From Microbacterium sp. 1.5R (GTDB lineage Bacteria > Actinomycetota > Actinomycetes > Actinomycetales > Microbacteriaceae): DNA of 64,000 bases. The stretch spans positions 2,170,001 to 2,234,000 of the forward strand of contig NZ_CP018151.1 of the NCBI RefSeq assembly GCF_001889265.1. Direction: 5' to 3'. Of this stretch, positions 22,205 through 30,867 are shown piece after piece. Numbering within the stretch: position 1 is the stretch's first letter; every line of letters starts with the position of its first letter. The position numbers and the translations under genes were made by a program. Below the pieces are notes generated by a model. It had not been told where the DNA came from, did not search any database, and was given only the letters and a program-made list of their open reading frames with translations.

Positions 22205-23191
22205 TCAGCTCGCCCAGGCCAGCAGTCGGTCGAGACCCCAGGTCGTGATGATGCGGGAGGCAGGCACCCCCGCCTTCTCGGCACGCTCGGCACCGTGATC
22301 GAGGAGCGAGAGCTGACCCGGTGCGTGCGCATCCGAGTCGATCGAGAAGAGGCAGCCGGCCTCGAGGGCGATCGCGATCAGGTCGTCGGGCGGGTCCTGA
22401 CGCTCCGGCCGGGAGTTGATCTCGACCGCGACGCCGTTCTCGGCGCATGCGGAGAAGACTGCACGGGCATCGAACTGCGATTCCGGACGAGTGCCTCGGT
22501 CCCCCTGCACCAGCCGTCCGGTGCAATGCCCGAGCACGTTCACGCGCGGGTGGCTCACGGCGGCGATCATCCGTGCGGTCATGGGCCGGGCGTCCATCCG
22601 CAGCTTCGAATGGACGGATGCGACCACGATGTCGAGCTCCCCGAGGAGGGCGTCCTCCTGATCCAGCGCGCCGTCTTCGAGGATGTCGACCTCGATCCCC
22701 GCCAGCAGCGTGAACCCGTCACCCGATTCCGCCCTCACGAGCGGCATCTGCTCGCGCAGCCGCTCCGCGGAGAGTCCGCGGGCGACCCGCAGACGCGGGG
22801 AATGATCTGTGATCGCCTGATACTCGTGACCGAGAGCCCGCGCCGCTGACGCCATCACGCCGATAGGCGTGGTTCCGTCCGACCAGTCGGTGTGCGCGTG
22901 CAGGTCCCCTCGGAGCTTCGCTCTCAGGGCCGACACGCGCTCGGGCTCCACGTCGCCTCGGAGCTCCACGAGATAGTCGGGAACCTCTCCGCTCTGCGCC
23001 TGTCGGATGACTCCGAAGGTCGATTCGCCGATCCCTTTCGCCGCGCGCAGCCTCGTCGGATCCGAGCGCACGTCCTCCGGCAGGTGCTGCAGGGTCGCAG
23101 CTGCCTGACGGAAGGCCTTCGCCCGGTACCGCGACGCGCGTTCCCGCTCCAGCAGCGAGGCGATCTCGAGCAGGGCGGCGATCGGGTCCAT
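22205..23191 (-). CDS. PHP-domain protein with N-terminal helix-hairpin-helix (PolX-like without polymerase)
   Basis: A 328-residue putative metal-dependent phosphoesterase. The first ~85 residues resemble the HhH/lyase-like helices of family X polymerases (AAATLQHLPEDVR, RAAKGIGESTFGVIRQA). The PHP domain follows, with metal ligands in DLHAHTDWSDGTTP, AITDHSP, IEVDIL, ASVHSKL, LGHCTGR and IDSDAHAPG. Bacterial PolX PHP domains have 3'-5' exonuclease or AP-endonuclease activity. ATG 23191 has GGAG upstream; an upstream extension would enter trpD. Confidence 0.88.
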   Translation of the reverse strand: MDPIAALLEIASLLERERASRYRAKAFRQAAATLQHLPEDVRSDPTRLRAAKGIGESTFGVIRQAQSGEVPDYLVELRGDVEPERVSALRAKLRGDLHAHTDWSDGTTPIGVMASAARALGHEYQAITDHSPRLRVARGLSAERLREQMPLVRAESGDGFTLLAGIEVDILEDGALDQEDALLGELDIVVASVHSKLRMDARPMTARMIAAVSHPRVNVLGHCTGRLVQGDRGTRPESQFDARAVFSACAENGVAVEINSRPERQDPPDDLIAIALEAGCLFSIDSDAHAPGQLSLLDHGAERAEKAGVPASRIITTWGLDRLLAWAS

Positions 23192-23199
23192 CACATCTC

Positions 23200-24264
23200 C
23201 TATGCGGATGCCAGCTCGCGGCTGACGCCGATCCATTCGTCGAGCTTCGCTATGGCGCGACCGTCGTCGACCGCCGCGGCTGCCCGCTCGTAGCCCTCGC
23301 GGAGACGCTCGAGGATCGGTCGCTGCACCTGAGTCGCGTCCTGGGACAGCTCGAAGGCGACGATCCCGGCCGCCGCGTTGAGGAGCACGATGTCTCGCAC
23401 CGCGCCCGTCTCCCCCTCGAGCGTCCGGCGCAGCACCGCCGCGTTGTGGTCGGGCGTTCCGCCGATCAGATCCGCGAGGTCCGCGATCGGGATCCCGAGA
23501 TCTCGAGGATCGAGATCGTGCTCGTGGATGTCACCGCGCGTGACCTCCCAGATGCGGCTGTGCCCCGTGGTCGTCAGCTCGTCGAGGCCGTCGTCTCCGC
23601 GGAACACCAGGGCCGTGGCGCCCCGCGTCCGGAACACTCCCGTGATGAGGGGGACGCGCTCGAGCTGCGCCACCCCGACGGCGTTCGCCTCGGCCCGAGC
23701 CGGGTTGCAGAGGGGGCCGAGCATGTTGAAGACGGTGGGGACGCCGAGTTCGGCACGGACGGCGCCCGCGTGCTTGAACCCGGGGTGGAAGGCGCCCGCC
23801 CAGGCGAACGTGATGCCCGTGCGGTCGAGGATCGACGACACCGCCGCGGGATCGAGGGTGAGCTCCAGCCCGAGCGCGCTCAGCACGTCGGATGAGCCGG
23901 AGGCGGAGCTGGCTGCGCGGTTGCCGTGCTTGACCACCGGGATGCCGGTCGCCCCGATGATGACCGCCGCGGTGGTCGACACGTTGACCGTGCCGACACG
24001 GTCACCGCCGGTGCCGACGATGTCGAGGACGTCGGGCGACACGGGCAGCGGGACCGCCGCCTCGAGGATCGCATCACGGAATCCGACGATCTCATCGATC
24101 GTCTCTCCCTTGGCGCGGAGGGCGACGAGGAAACCGGCGAGCTGCGCCTGTGTGACGTCGCCGCGCATGATCTGACGCATCGCCCACGTCGATTCCCAGA
24201 CGCTGAGGTCGCGACGCTCCAGAAGAGTGGTGAGCACGTCGGACCAGGTCAGGGAATCAGCCAT
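23200..24264 (-). CDS. trpD: Anthranilate phosphoribosyltransferase
   Basis: Tryptophan pathway enzyme joining anthranilate to PRPP; 354 residues. The PRPP loop is DIVGTGGDRVGTVNVSTTAAVI, then KHGNRAASSASGSSDVLSALG, the anthranilate site FAWAGAFHPGFKHAGAVRAELGVPTVFNMLGPLCNPA, and RGDDGLDELT. It is separated from other trp genes and divergent from ctaE, an arrangement I recall from other Actinobacteria. ATG 24264 lies seven bases after TAGGAT (24277-24272), so it is probably leaderless. Confidence 0.96.
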   Translation of the reverse strand: MADSLTWSDVLTTLLERRDLSVWESTWAMRQIMRGDVTQAQLAGFLVALRAKGETIDEIVGFRDAILEAAVPLPVSPDVLDIVGTGGDRVGTVNVSTTAAVIIGATGIPVVKHGNRAASSASGSSDVLSALGLELTLDPAAVSSILDRTGITFAWAGAFHPGFKHAGAVRAELGVPTVFNMLGPLCNPARAEANAVGVAQLERVPLITGVFRTRGATALVFRGDDGLDELTTTGHSRIWEVTRGDIHEHDLDPRDLGIPIADLADLIGGTPDHNAAVLRRTLEGETGAVRDIVLLNAAAGIVAFELSQDATQVQRPILERLREGYERAAAAVDDGRAIAKLDEWIGVSRELASA

Positions 24265-24453
24265 GTGTGCGATCCTATCGGCGCAGGGAAAACGTGCAGA
24301 CTCTTGCAGAACGGGCGCCGGGCGTCGATCATCCCTCGTTTCCCGCGTATTCACCGAGGATTCGCAGCGTTTTCTTAGGGTCCCCTAAGTCGTTCGCGGG
24401 CGAAACGAGGGCCTCCGGTGCGAGAATCACGCCCGGAGATCGGCCATAATGGA
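24265..24453. promoter_or_regulatory. Divergent trpD-ctaE control region with nested inverted repeats
   Basis: This 189-base gap holds the trpD -10 TAGGAT (24277-24272) and a ctaE -10-like CATAAT (24445-24450), six bases before GTG 24457. Two inverted repeats are nested. The inner one is CTTAGGG-TC-CCCTAAG (24374-24389). The outer one pairs CCCTCGTTTCCCGCG (24332-24346) with CGCGGGCGAAACGAGGG (24395-24411), perfect apart from a two-base bulge. Either could bind a regulator of oxidase genes. Confidence 0.6.
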
Positions 24454-25110
24454 ATGGTGACGACCTCAGCGACGTATGCCCCGGCGGCAAGAACGATCAA
24501 GCGCCCCAACCCGGTAGCTGTCGGCACCATTGTGTGGCTCGGCAGCGAGGTGATGTTCTTCGCGGGACTCTTCGCGATCTACTTCACGCTCCGCAGCACC
24601 TCCCCCGAGCTCTGGGCCGACCGCACCGAACTGCTGAACGTCCCGTTCGCGTTCGTGAACACGGCGATCCTCGTGCTCTCCTCGTTCACGTGCCAGATGG
24701 GCGTGTTCGCGGCCGAGGACCTGCAGCCGTACCGCATCGCCAAGGGACGGAAGAACGGCGCCGGCCGCCGTCGCCTGTTCGGCTGGGGCATGGTCGAGTG
24801 GTTCTTCCTCACCTTCGCCCTCGGCGCGATCTTCGTCTCCGGGCAGGTCTGGGAGTACGCGCAGCTCGTCGCAGAAGGCATGCCGATCAGCGCTGACTCC
24901 TACGCATCCGCGTTCTACCTGACGACCGGCTTCCACGCCCTGCACGTCACCGGCGGTCTGATCGCCTTCCTCCTCGTCATCGGCCGTGCGTACGCCGTCA
25001 AGAATTTCCGGCACAAGGAGGCGACCTCCTCGATCGTGGTGTCCTACTACTGGCACTTCGTCGACGTCGTCTGGATCGTGCTGTTCGTCGTCATTTACTT
25101 CCTGAAATAA
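24454..25110 (+). CDS. ctaE: Cytochrome c oxidase subunit III
   Basis: An aa3 oxidase subunit of 218 residues with five apparent TM segments (typical short actinobacterial form). Conserved: [17 protein letters not shown], the loop [34 protein letters not shown], and the C-terminal [21 protein letters not shown] start at ATG 24454; GTG 24457 is an equal candidate because CATAAT lies six bases before it. First gene of ctaE-qcrCAB. Confidence 0.95.
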   Translation: MVTTSATYAPAARTIKRPNPVAVGTIVWLGSEVMFFAGLFAIYFTLRSTSPELWADRTELLNVPFAFVNTAILVLSSFTCQMGVFAAEDLQPYRIAKGRKNGAGRRRLFGWGMVEWFFLTFALGAIFVSGQVWEYAQLVAEGMPISADSYASAFYLTTGFHALHVTGGLIAFLLVIGRAYAVKNFRHKEATSSIVVSYYWHFVDVVWIVLFVVIYFLK

Positions 25111-25130
25111 GAGCGGAGCTGATCCCCGAG

Positions 25131-25934
25131 ATGGCACGAGAGAAGAAGCGCCGTTCGAATGGCCGTCGCAGTCCCCTGGCTGCGGCAGCCCTCATCGGAG
25201 CAGGCCTCATGATCACCGGCGCCGTGTACGCCGGAACGTCCGCAGCCTTCGCTGCGACCGACACCCAGACCACCGCGGCGAGCACGCTCACCGTCGAGGA
25301 CGGCGAGAAGCTGTTCACGGCCAACTGCGCCACCTGCCACGGTCTCGATCTGCAGGGCACGGCGAACGGACCGAGCCTCTACGGCGTCGGCGAGCTCGCG
25401 GTCGAGTTCCAGATGTCGACCGGCCGCATGCCGCTGCAGATGCAGGGGCCCCAGGCGCCGCAGAAGGAGCCGCAGTTCACCGAGGAGCAGATCCTCGCGA
25501 TCTCCTCCTTCGTGCAGGAGTCGGCTCCCGGCCCCACCTTCCCCGAGGACCACATCCTCGACGGCGAAGGCGACGTCGCCAACGGCGCGGAGCTGTTCCG
25601 CGTCAACTGCGCGATGTGCCACAACGTGGCGGCCGCCGGAGGAGCACTCACCGAGGGCAAGTACGCCCCCGCACTGACCGAGACCAGCGCGCTGCACATG
25701 TACGCGGCCATGGTCACCGGCCCCCAGAACATGCCCGTCTTCGGCGACATGAACCTGTCGGACGAAGACAAGCGCGACATCATCTCGGCTCTGCTCTACC
25801 AGCAGCAGTCCGTGCAGATCGGCGGTTTCTCGCTCGGTTCGCTCGGTCCCGTCTCCGAGGGCCTGTTCGTCTGGATCTTCGGCATCGGCGCGCTCGTCGC
25901 CATCACCGTGTGGATCACGGCGAAGTCCAACTGA
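25131..25934 (+). CDS. qcrC: Cytochrome bc1 complex diheme cytochrome c subunit
   Basis: A 267-residue actinobacterial cytochrome cc. N-terminal signal/anchor at about 15-42, heme motifs CATCH (66-70) and CAMCH (160-164), and a C-terminal TM at about 240-262. The second heme carries electrons directly to the oxidase CuA site, replacing soluble cytochrome c in the III-IV supercomplex. GAGCGGAG-like purines precede ATG 25131. Confidence 0.97.
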   Translation: MAREKKRRSNGRRSPLAAAALIGAGLMITGAVYAGTSAAFAATDTQTTAASTLTVEDGEKLFTANCATCHGLDLQGTANGPSLYGVGELAVEFQMSTGRMPLQMQGPQAPQKEPQFTEEQILAISSFVQESAPGPTFPEDHILDGEGDVANGAELFRVNCAMCHNVAAAGGALTEGKYAPALTETSALHMYAAMVTGPQNMPVFGDMNLSDEDKRDIISALLYQQQSVQIGGFSLGSLGPVSEGLFVWIFGIGALVAITVWITAKSN

Positions 25935-25970
25935 CGCTTATTCATCGAAGAGGAACGTACGAGGAGCACC

Positions 25971-27047
25971 ATGGCACACGACGACGACTCGCAGGCTCTT
26001 GACAGGGCCTACCAGCCCTCTCCGGGGCTGGGTGTCGCAGTCAGCGATCCCGTGCAGAACCCGGGGCTGCCGCCGCACCGCGCGCGGATGACCGACAAGG
26101 ACCCGCGCGCTGAGAAGGCTGCAGAGCGCACGGTCTACACGCTGTTCTATCTCTCGCTGGCAGGAAGCATCTGGGCGGTCGCCGCCTACATGCTCTTCCC
26201 CATCGAGAGCGGCGCGCTCATCGACATCCGTCAGAACAACCTCTTCATCGGTCTGGGCATCGCACTCGCGCTGCTCTCGATCGGCATCGGCGCGATCCAC
26301 TGGTCCAAGGCGCTGATGAGCGACAAGGAGCACATCGAGCACCGTCACCCCACCCGGGGCAAGGACTCGACGCGAGAGGCCGTCGTCGAGGCGTTCGCCA
26401 CGGCCAACGAGGAGTCCGGTTTCGGACGACGGACGATGATCCGCAACTCGCTGTTCGCGGCGATCGTGGCCTCGATCATCCCCGGTGTCACGCTCTTCCG
26501 CGGTCTCGCTCCGCACAGCACACCCGACGACCCCACCGCGGGCGATCCGGTCACGCTGCTGAAGCACACCATGTGGGAGAAGGGCCAGCGTCTCGTGCGC
26601 GACCCCGACGGCACCCCGATCCGCGCAGCGGATGTGACCCTCGGATCCGCATTCCACGTGATCCCCGAGGATCTCGCAGAGCTCAGCCACCACGACGGCT
26701 ACCTCGAGGAGAAGGCCAAGGCCATCGTGCTGATGATGCGCCTGCGCCCCGAGCAGCTCATCGAGGCCGAAGACCGCAAGGACTGGTCGTACGACGGCAT
26801 CGTCGCGTACTCGAAGGTCTGCACGCACGTCGGATGCCCGGTGGCACTCTACGAGCAGCAGACGCACCACCTCCTCTGCCCCTGCCACCAGTCGCAGTTC
26901 GACGTCACGGATCACGCCAAGGTCATCTTCGGACCTGCCGCGCGTCCGCTGCCGCAGCTGCCCATCACCGTCGACGACGAGGGCTACCTCGTCGCACGCA
27001 GTGACTTCACCGAGCCCGTCGGCCCGAGCTTCTGGGAGCGCCATTGA
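25971..27047 (+). CDS. qcrA: Cytochrome bc1 complex Rieske iron-sulfur subunit
   Basis: A 358-residue protein with three N-terminal TM segments (about 47-66, 83-105 and 152-172), the actinobacterial form. The [2Fe-2S] ligands are C284/H286 in CTHVGC and C303/H306 in CPCHQSQFD; the disulfide cysteines C289 and C305 are present. AGGAGCACC precedes ATG 25971. The stop overlaps the qcrB start. Confidence 0.97.
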   Translation: MAHDDDSQALDRAYQPSPGLGVAVSDPVQNPGLPPHRARMTDKDPRAEKAAERTVYTLFYLSLAGSIWAVAAYMLFPIESGALIDIRQNNLFIGLGIALALLSIGIGAIHWSKALMSDKEHIEHRHPTRGKDSTREAVVEAFATANEESGFGRRTMIRNSLFAAIVASIIPGVTLFRGLAPHSTPDDPTAGDPVTLLKHTMWEKGQRLVRDPDGTPIRAADVTLGSAFHVIPEDLAELSHHDGYLEEKAKAIVLMMRLRPEQLIEAEDRKDWSYDGIVAYSKVCTHVGCPVALYEQQTHHLLCPCHQSQFDVTDHAKVIFGPAARPLPQLPITVDDEGYLVARSDFTEPVGPSFWERH

Positions 27048-28858
27048 GCACCGCAACGCTGTCCAAAGAGGACAAGGACAACAAGGCGCCTCTCGGCGGC
27101 CGATTCGTCGGCGCCGCGTCGAACTACATCGATGAGCGCACCAGCATCTCCGGCTTCGTCAAGGAGCTCGGCCGCAAGATCTTCCCCGACCACTGGTCGT
27201 TCATGCTCGGCGAGATCGCGCTGTGGAGCTTCGTGGTCGTGTTCCTGTCCGGAACCTTCCTGACGTTCTTCTTCCAGGCCTCCATGGTCGAGACGCACTA
27301 CACGGGCGCCTATGCTCCGATGCGCGGCATCGAGATGTCGGCGGCACTCGAGTCGTCGCTGCACATCTCGTTCGACCTCCGCGGTGGTCTCCTGGTTCGC
27401 CAGATCCACCACTGGGCCGCACTCGTCTTCGTCGCGGGAATCGGCGTGCACATGCTGCGCGTGTTCTTCACCGGCGCGTTCCGCAAGCCCCGCGAGCTCA
27501 ACTGGGTGATCGGCTTCGTGCTGTTCGTCCTGGCGATGGCCGAGGGCTTCACCGGATACTCGCTTCCCGACGACCTGCTCTCGGGCAACGGCCTCCGCAT
27601 CATCGACGGCATGATCAAGGGCATCCCGCTGATCGGCACCTGGACCTCGTTCCTCCTCTTCGGCGGCGAGTTCCCGGGTACGGACATCGTCGGACGCCTG
27701 TACACGCTGCACATCCTGCTGCTGCCGTTGCTGGTGATCGGTCTCATCGCCGTGCACCTCATGCTGATGATCGTCAACAAGCACACGCAGTTCGCCGGCC
27801 CCGGCCGTACGAACGACAACGTCGTCGGCTACCCGATGATGCCGGTGTACATGTCGAAGATGGGCGGCTACCTGTTCATCGTCTTCGGCACGATCGTGCT
27901 GATCGCGACGTTCTTCCAGATCAACCCGATCTGGAACTACGGCCCGTACGACCCCTCCCCCGTCTCCGCCGGTACTCAGCCTGACTGGTACATCGGATTC
28001 GCGGACGGCGCCCTGCGCCTCGCTCCGTCCAACCTCGACGTGGTCTTCCTCGATCGCACCTGGTCGTTCGGAATCCTGCTGCCGCTGGTCGTCCTCGGGC
28101 TCTTCATCGTGCTCGTCGCGATCTACCCCTTCATCGAGGCGTGGATCACGGGAGACAAGCGCGAGCACCACATCGCTCAGCGTCCGCGCAACGCGGCGAC
28201 CCGCACCGCGATCGGCGTCGCCGGCGTGATCTTCTACGCCGTCCTGTGGGCTGCAGCGTCCTCCGACCTCATCGCGACGCACTTCATGCTGACCATGGAG
28301 GGCGTGATCCACGCGCTCCAGGCGCTGCTGTTCGTCGGACCGGTCCTCGGCTACTTCATCGCCAAGCGGATCGCCCTCGCGCTGCAGAAGAAGGACCGCG
28401 AGATCGTGCTGCACGGTTTCGAGTCCGGACGCATCGTCCGCCTTCCCGGCGGCGAGTTCATCGAGGTGCACCAGCCGGTCGACACGTACGACCGCTGGAA
28501 GCTCATCGATGTGGACAACTACGAGCCTCTGGTCGTGCGTCCGAACGCGAAGGGACGAATCTCGTGGACGGAGAACCTCCGTTCTTCCATCTCACGGTGG
28601 TTCTTCGAGGACCGGCTCGCGCCGCTCACGCAGGCGGAGATCGAAGCTGCGGACGCTCACCAGCACCACGTCACGGCTCAGAACGATGAGACCGAGGCGG
28701 CGGAGATCCAGGGCGCCCATGAGCGCGCCGGCGTCCCCGACGCTCCGATCACCGTCAGCGAGACGCACGTCGACGAGACGGCGAACACTCCCAGCACGGT
28801 CATCGCGACCGAGCCGGTGAAGAAGCCTCGCAAGAAGAAGTCCGAGGACGACGAGTAA
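27044..28858 (+). CDS. qcrB: Cytochrome bc1 complex cytochrome b subunit
   Basis: A 604-residue quinol-oxidising cytochrome b. Heme b histidines lie in RQIHHWAALVFVAGIGVHMLRVFF and LLPLLVIGLIAVHLMLM; the quinol-site motif is PVSAGTQPDWYIGF (PDWY in place of mitochondrial PEWY, usual in Actinobacteria). The start codon is TTG, overlapping the qcrA stop (TTGA). After the last TM comes a ~200-residue cytoplasmic region ending in a Lys-rich/acidic tail (KKPRKKKSEDDE). Confidence 0.96.
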   Translation: MSTATLSKEDKDNKAPLGGRFVGAASNYIDERTSISGFVKELGRKIFPDHWSFMLGEIALWSFVVVFLSGTFLTFFFQASMVETHYTGAYAPMRGIEMSAALESSLHISFDLRGGLLVRQIHHWAALVFVAGIGVHMLRVFFTGAFRKPRELNWVIGFVLFVLAMAEGFTGYSLPDDLLSGNGLRIIDGMIKGIPLIGTWTSFLLFGGEFPGTDIVGRLYTLHILLLPLLVIGLIAVHLMLMIVNKHTQFAGPGRTNDNVVGYPMMPVYMSKMGGYLFIVFGTIVLIATFFQINPIWNYGPYDPSPVSAGTQPDWYIGFADGALRLAPSNLDVVFLDRTWSFGILLPLVVLGLFIVLVAIYPFIEAWITGDKREHHIAQRPRNAATRTAIGVAGVIFYAVLWAAASSDLIATHFMLTMEGVIHALQALLFVGPVLGYFIAKRIALALQKKDREIVLHGFESGRIVRLPGGEFIEVHQPVDTYDRWKLIDVDNYEPLVVRPNAKGRISWTENLRSSISRWFFEDRLAPLTQAEIEAADAHQHHVTAQNDETEAAEIQGAHERAGVPDAPITVSETHVDETANTPSTVIATEPVKKPRKKKSEDDE

Positions 28859-28875
28859 CATCGCCGCTCCCCCGC

Positions 28876-28910
28876 AAGAAGGCCCTGTCCGTTCCGGACA
28901 GGGCCTTCTT
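28876..28910 (+). terminator. Intrinsic terminator after qcrB
   Basis: A 15-base perfect stem (AAGAAGGCCCTGTCC) with a five-base loop and a TTCTT end, 17 bases after the qcrB stop. Confidence 0.9.
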
Positions 28911-28952
28911 CATGTCCGGGAGGCTCTCAAGTGAACGTGGAAGGATCGTGCC

Positions 28953-29366
28953 ATGAGCTCCGCAGTCCAACTCATCCGATCCGCCGATCTCGCTGCCGCC
29001 CCCTATGCCTACGCCGCCACTGCTCCGGCGGGCTCCCGACTCATCTTCCTCGCGGGCGCCTGCCCGCTCGAGGACGACGGAACCACCACGGCCCCCGGCG
29101 ACTACGCCGCGCAAGCGTCACGTTGCCTGGAGACCCTCGATCTCGCGCTGCGCGCCAGTGGCGCCACGATCGCCGACGTCATCAGCACGCGGGTCCTCGT
29201 GGCGTCGTCGTCTCAGGCTGATCTGGTCACGGCATGGAACGTCGTTCACGAGGCCTTCGCGGAGCACGACGTACCGAGCACCCTCATGGGCGTCACCGTG
29301 CTGGGGTACGACGACCAGCTGGTGGAGATCGAAGCGGTCGCTGCGATCGCGGAGACGAACCGATGA
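28953..29366 (+). CDS. RidA/YjgF family protein
   Basis: A 137-residue RidA-superfamily protein (trimeric enamine/imine deaminase fold). Visible: FLAGACPLEDDG, ASRCLETLDLALRASGATIADVISTRVLV and PSTLMGVTVLGYDDQLVEIEAVAAI. The catalytic arginine of true RidA (IEV.A.A near the end, with R105) is not obvious, so it may belong to a different Rid subgroup. AAGGA lies eight bases before ATG. Coupled to the next gene by ATGA. Confidence 0.85.
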   Translation: MSSAVQLIRSADLAAAPYAYAATAPAGSRLIFLAGACPLEDDGTTTAPGDYAAQASRCLETLDLALRASGATIADVISTRVLVASSSQADLVTAWNVVHEAFAEHDVPSTLMGVTVLGYDDQLVEIEAVAAIAETNR

Positions 29367-29866
29367 GCTCTGCGATCAGGCCCGCCACGTCCGAGGATGC
29401 GGAGCTCCTGACCGCCATCGAGGCCCAGGCTGACGCTCTCCTGATCGACAGTCTGGGGGCGCCAGTATGGCCTCCCGCTGCGAACGGTGCCGAACGCCTC
29501 GCCGAGCCGGGATTCGTTCTCGTTCTGGAAGAGTCAGAGGGCTCCTCCCCTGTGGGTTTCGTCCATGTCCTGGACTCCGACGGTCATGCGCACCTCGAAC
29601 AGCTGTCTGTCCTCCCCACCGTGGGACGACAGGGATTCGGACGCCGCCTTGTGAGCGCTGCACTCGATGAGGCGCGGGATCGCGGCTACACGCGCATGAC
29701 CTTGCGGACCTATGCCGAGATCCCGTGGAACGCGCCCTTCTACGCGTCGTGCGGGTTCCTCGAGAGCATCCCCGAGACGCCGTTCCAGCGCGGCCTGGTG
29801 GAGACCGAGGCCGCCCTCGGCCTCGACCGATACGGACGCCGCGTCCAGATGACAGCGGAGCTCTGA
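29363..29866 (+). CDS. GNAT family N-acetyltransferase
   Basis: A 167-residue acetyltransferase. VGFVHVLDSDGHAHLEQLSVLPTVGRQGFGRRLVSAALDEAR is the acetyl-CoA core (Q/RxxGxG/A as RQGFGRRL), followed by NAPFYASCGFLE. Substrate unknown; coupling to the RidA gene suggests a metabolite-damage role. ATG 29363 overlaps the RidA stop. Confidence 0.88.
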   Translation: MSSAIRPATSEDAELLTAIEAQADALLIDSLGAPVWPPAANGAERLAEPGFVLVLEESEGSSPVGFVHVLDSDGHAHLEQLSVLPTVGRQGFGRRLVSAALDEARDRGYTRMTLRTYAEIPWNAPFYASCGFLESIPETPFQRGLVETEAALGLDRYGRRVQMTAEL

Positions 29867-29898
29867 GCCTGCACTCCACATTGGCGGAATCCAGTGCG

Positions 29899-29922
29899 CC
29901 GCCGTCCGGATGATGACGGCGG
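29899..29922 (+). terminator. Hairpin between GNAT and rhodanese genes
   Basis: CCGCCGTC-N8-GACGGCGG, 33 bases after the GNAT stop, without a T tract. Possible terminator. Confidence 0.45.
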
Positions 29923-29939
29923 GACCTCGCGCCGTTGCC

Positions 29940-29945
29940 TAGGCT
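29940..29945 (+). promoter_or_regulatory. Candidate -10 for leaderless rhodanese gene
   Basis: TAGGCT six bases before ATG 29952; there is no SD in the six bases between. Confidence 0.5.
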
Positions 29946-29951
29946 GAGCGC

Positions 29952-30371
29952 ATGATCGATCGCGCTGACTACTACGCCGCCAAGCTCGCCTACGAGACCG
30001 ATGCGAGCGATGTGTATGCCGCTCTTCGCTCCGAAGACGACATCGTCATCATCGATGTCCGCTCAGAGGAAGCGTGGGCGCAGGGACGCGTCGCTGGAGC
30101 GACACAGATGCACTACAGCGAGATCGCGAGCCGCGCTCCTGCCGAGATCCCCCTCGACGCCGCCGTCGTCGTCTACTGCTGGAGCCCGGGGTGCAACGCC
30201 GGCGCGAAGGGCGCTCTGGAGTTCGCGAAGCTCGGCTACGCCGTTCGCGAGATGATCGGCGGGTTCGAGTATTGGGTCAGGGAGGGCTATCCCGTGGAGG
30301 ACGCCGACGGCGTCCACCGTCGGCCTGTCGACCCGCTGACGGGCATCGCCCGTGTCCGCAGCCGCGCGTAG
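29952..30371 (+). CDS. Rhodanese-like domain protein
   Basis: A 139-residue single-domain rhodanese: IIDVRSEEAWAQGRVAGATQMHYSEI, then VVVYCWSPGCNAGAKGALEFAKLGY, then MIGGFEYWVREGYPVE. The active loop reads CWSPGCNAGA; the usual loop begins with one catalytic cysteine in CxxGxR, so either Cys could serve and the Arg is replaced. Sulfur-transfer activity is plausible but unproven. Confidence 0.87.
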   Translation: MIDRADYYAAKLAYETDASDVYAALRSEDDIVIIDVRSEEAWAQGRVAGATQMHYSEIASRAPAEIPLDAAVVVYCWSPGCNAGAKGALEFAKLGYAVREMIGGFEYWVREGYPVEDADGVHRRPVDPLTGIARVRSRA

Positions 30372-30380
30372 CGACAGGAC

Positions 30381-30424
30381 ATGCAGAAAGCCCCTGGGAT
30401 GGAGATCCCAGGGGCTTTCTGCAT
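30381..30424. terminator. Bidirectional terminator between rhodanese and ctaF
   Basis: A perfect 20-base stem (ATGCAGAAAGCCCCTGGGAT) with loop GGAG, between two convergent genes and six bases from the ctaF stop. A-rich on the left and T-rich on the right, so it can work in both directions. Confidence 0.9.
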
Positions 30425-30429
30425 GCAGA

Positions 30430-30864
30430 TCAGCGGGCGAAGTTCCCGCGGTAGTACTCGTAGACCCAGCCGACGATCGCGACGACGAAGATCGCCAGGC
30501 CGATCGGAAGCAGGAAGTGTCCGACGGCCAGTCCCACGACGAAGACGGCAGCGGAACCCGCGAGGACGATCGGCCACCAGGACCAGGGGCTGAACTCGCC
30601 GAGCTCGGGGTCTCCGTCGTCGATGTCGCTCGTGAGGATGTCCTCAGGCAATTCGCCGTTCTGAGCCTTGTGCGTGCGGTCGAGGTAGAACGCGATCATC
30701 GCGCCCATGAACGCGGCGAAGAACAGCGCCACGGTGCCGACCCATTCGATCCGCGCGGCGAAGTTGTCCGACGGCGTGGCGAGGATGTGCCAGCCGGTGT
30801 AGACGACGCCGACCAGGGCGAAGAAGGCGGTCAGGACCCACCAGAGGATGACATTGTCGCGCAT
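30430..30864 (-). CDS. ctaF: Cytochrome c oxidase subunit IV (actinobacterial)
   Basis: A 144-residue protein with four TM segments: two near the N-terminus (about 5-27 and 40-60), an acidic loop (PEDILTSDIDDGDPELGEFSPWSWWP), and two at the C-terminus. This matches actinobacterial CtaF, a small aa3 subunit. ATG 30864 starts three bases after ctaD. Confidence 0.92.
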   Translation of the reverse strand: MRDNVILWWVLTAFFALVGVVYTGWHILATPSDNFAARIEWVGTVALFFAAFMGAMIAFYLDRTHKAQNGELPEDILTSDIDDGDPELGEFSPWSWWPIVLAGSAAVFVVGLAVGHFLLPIGLAIFVVAIVGWVYEYYRGNFAR

Positions 30865-30867
30865 GGC

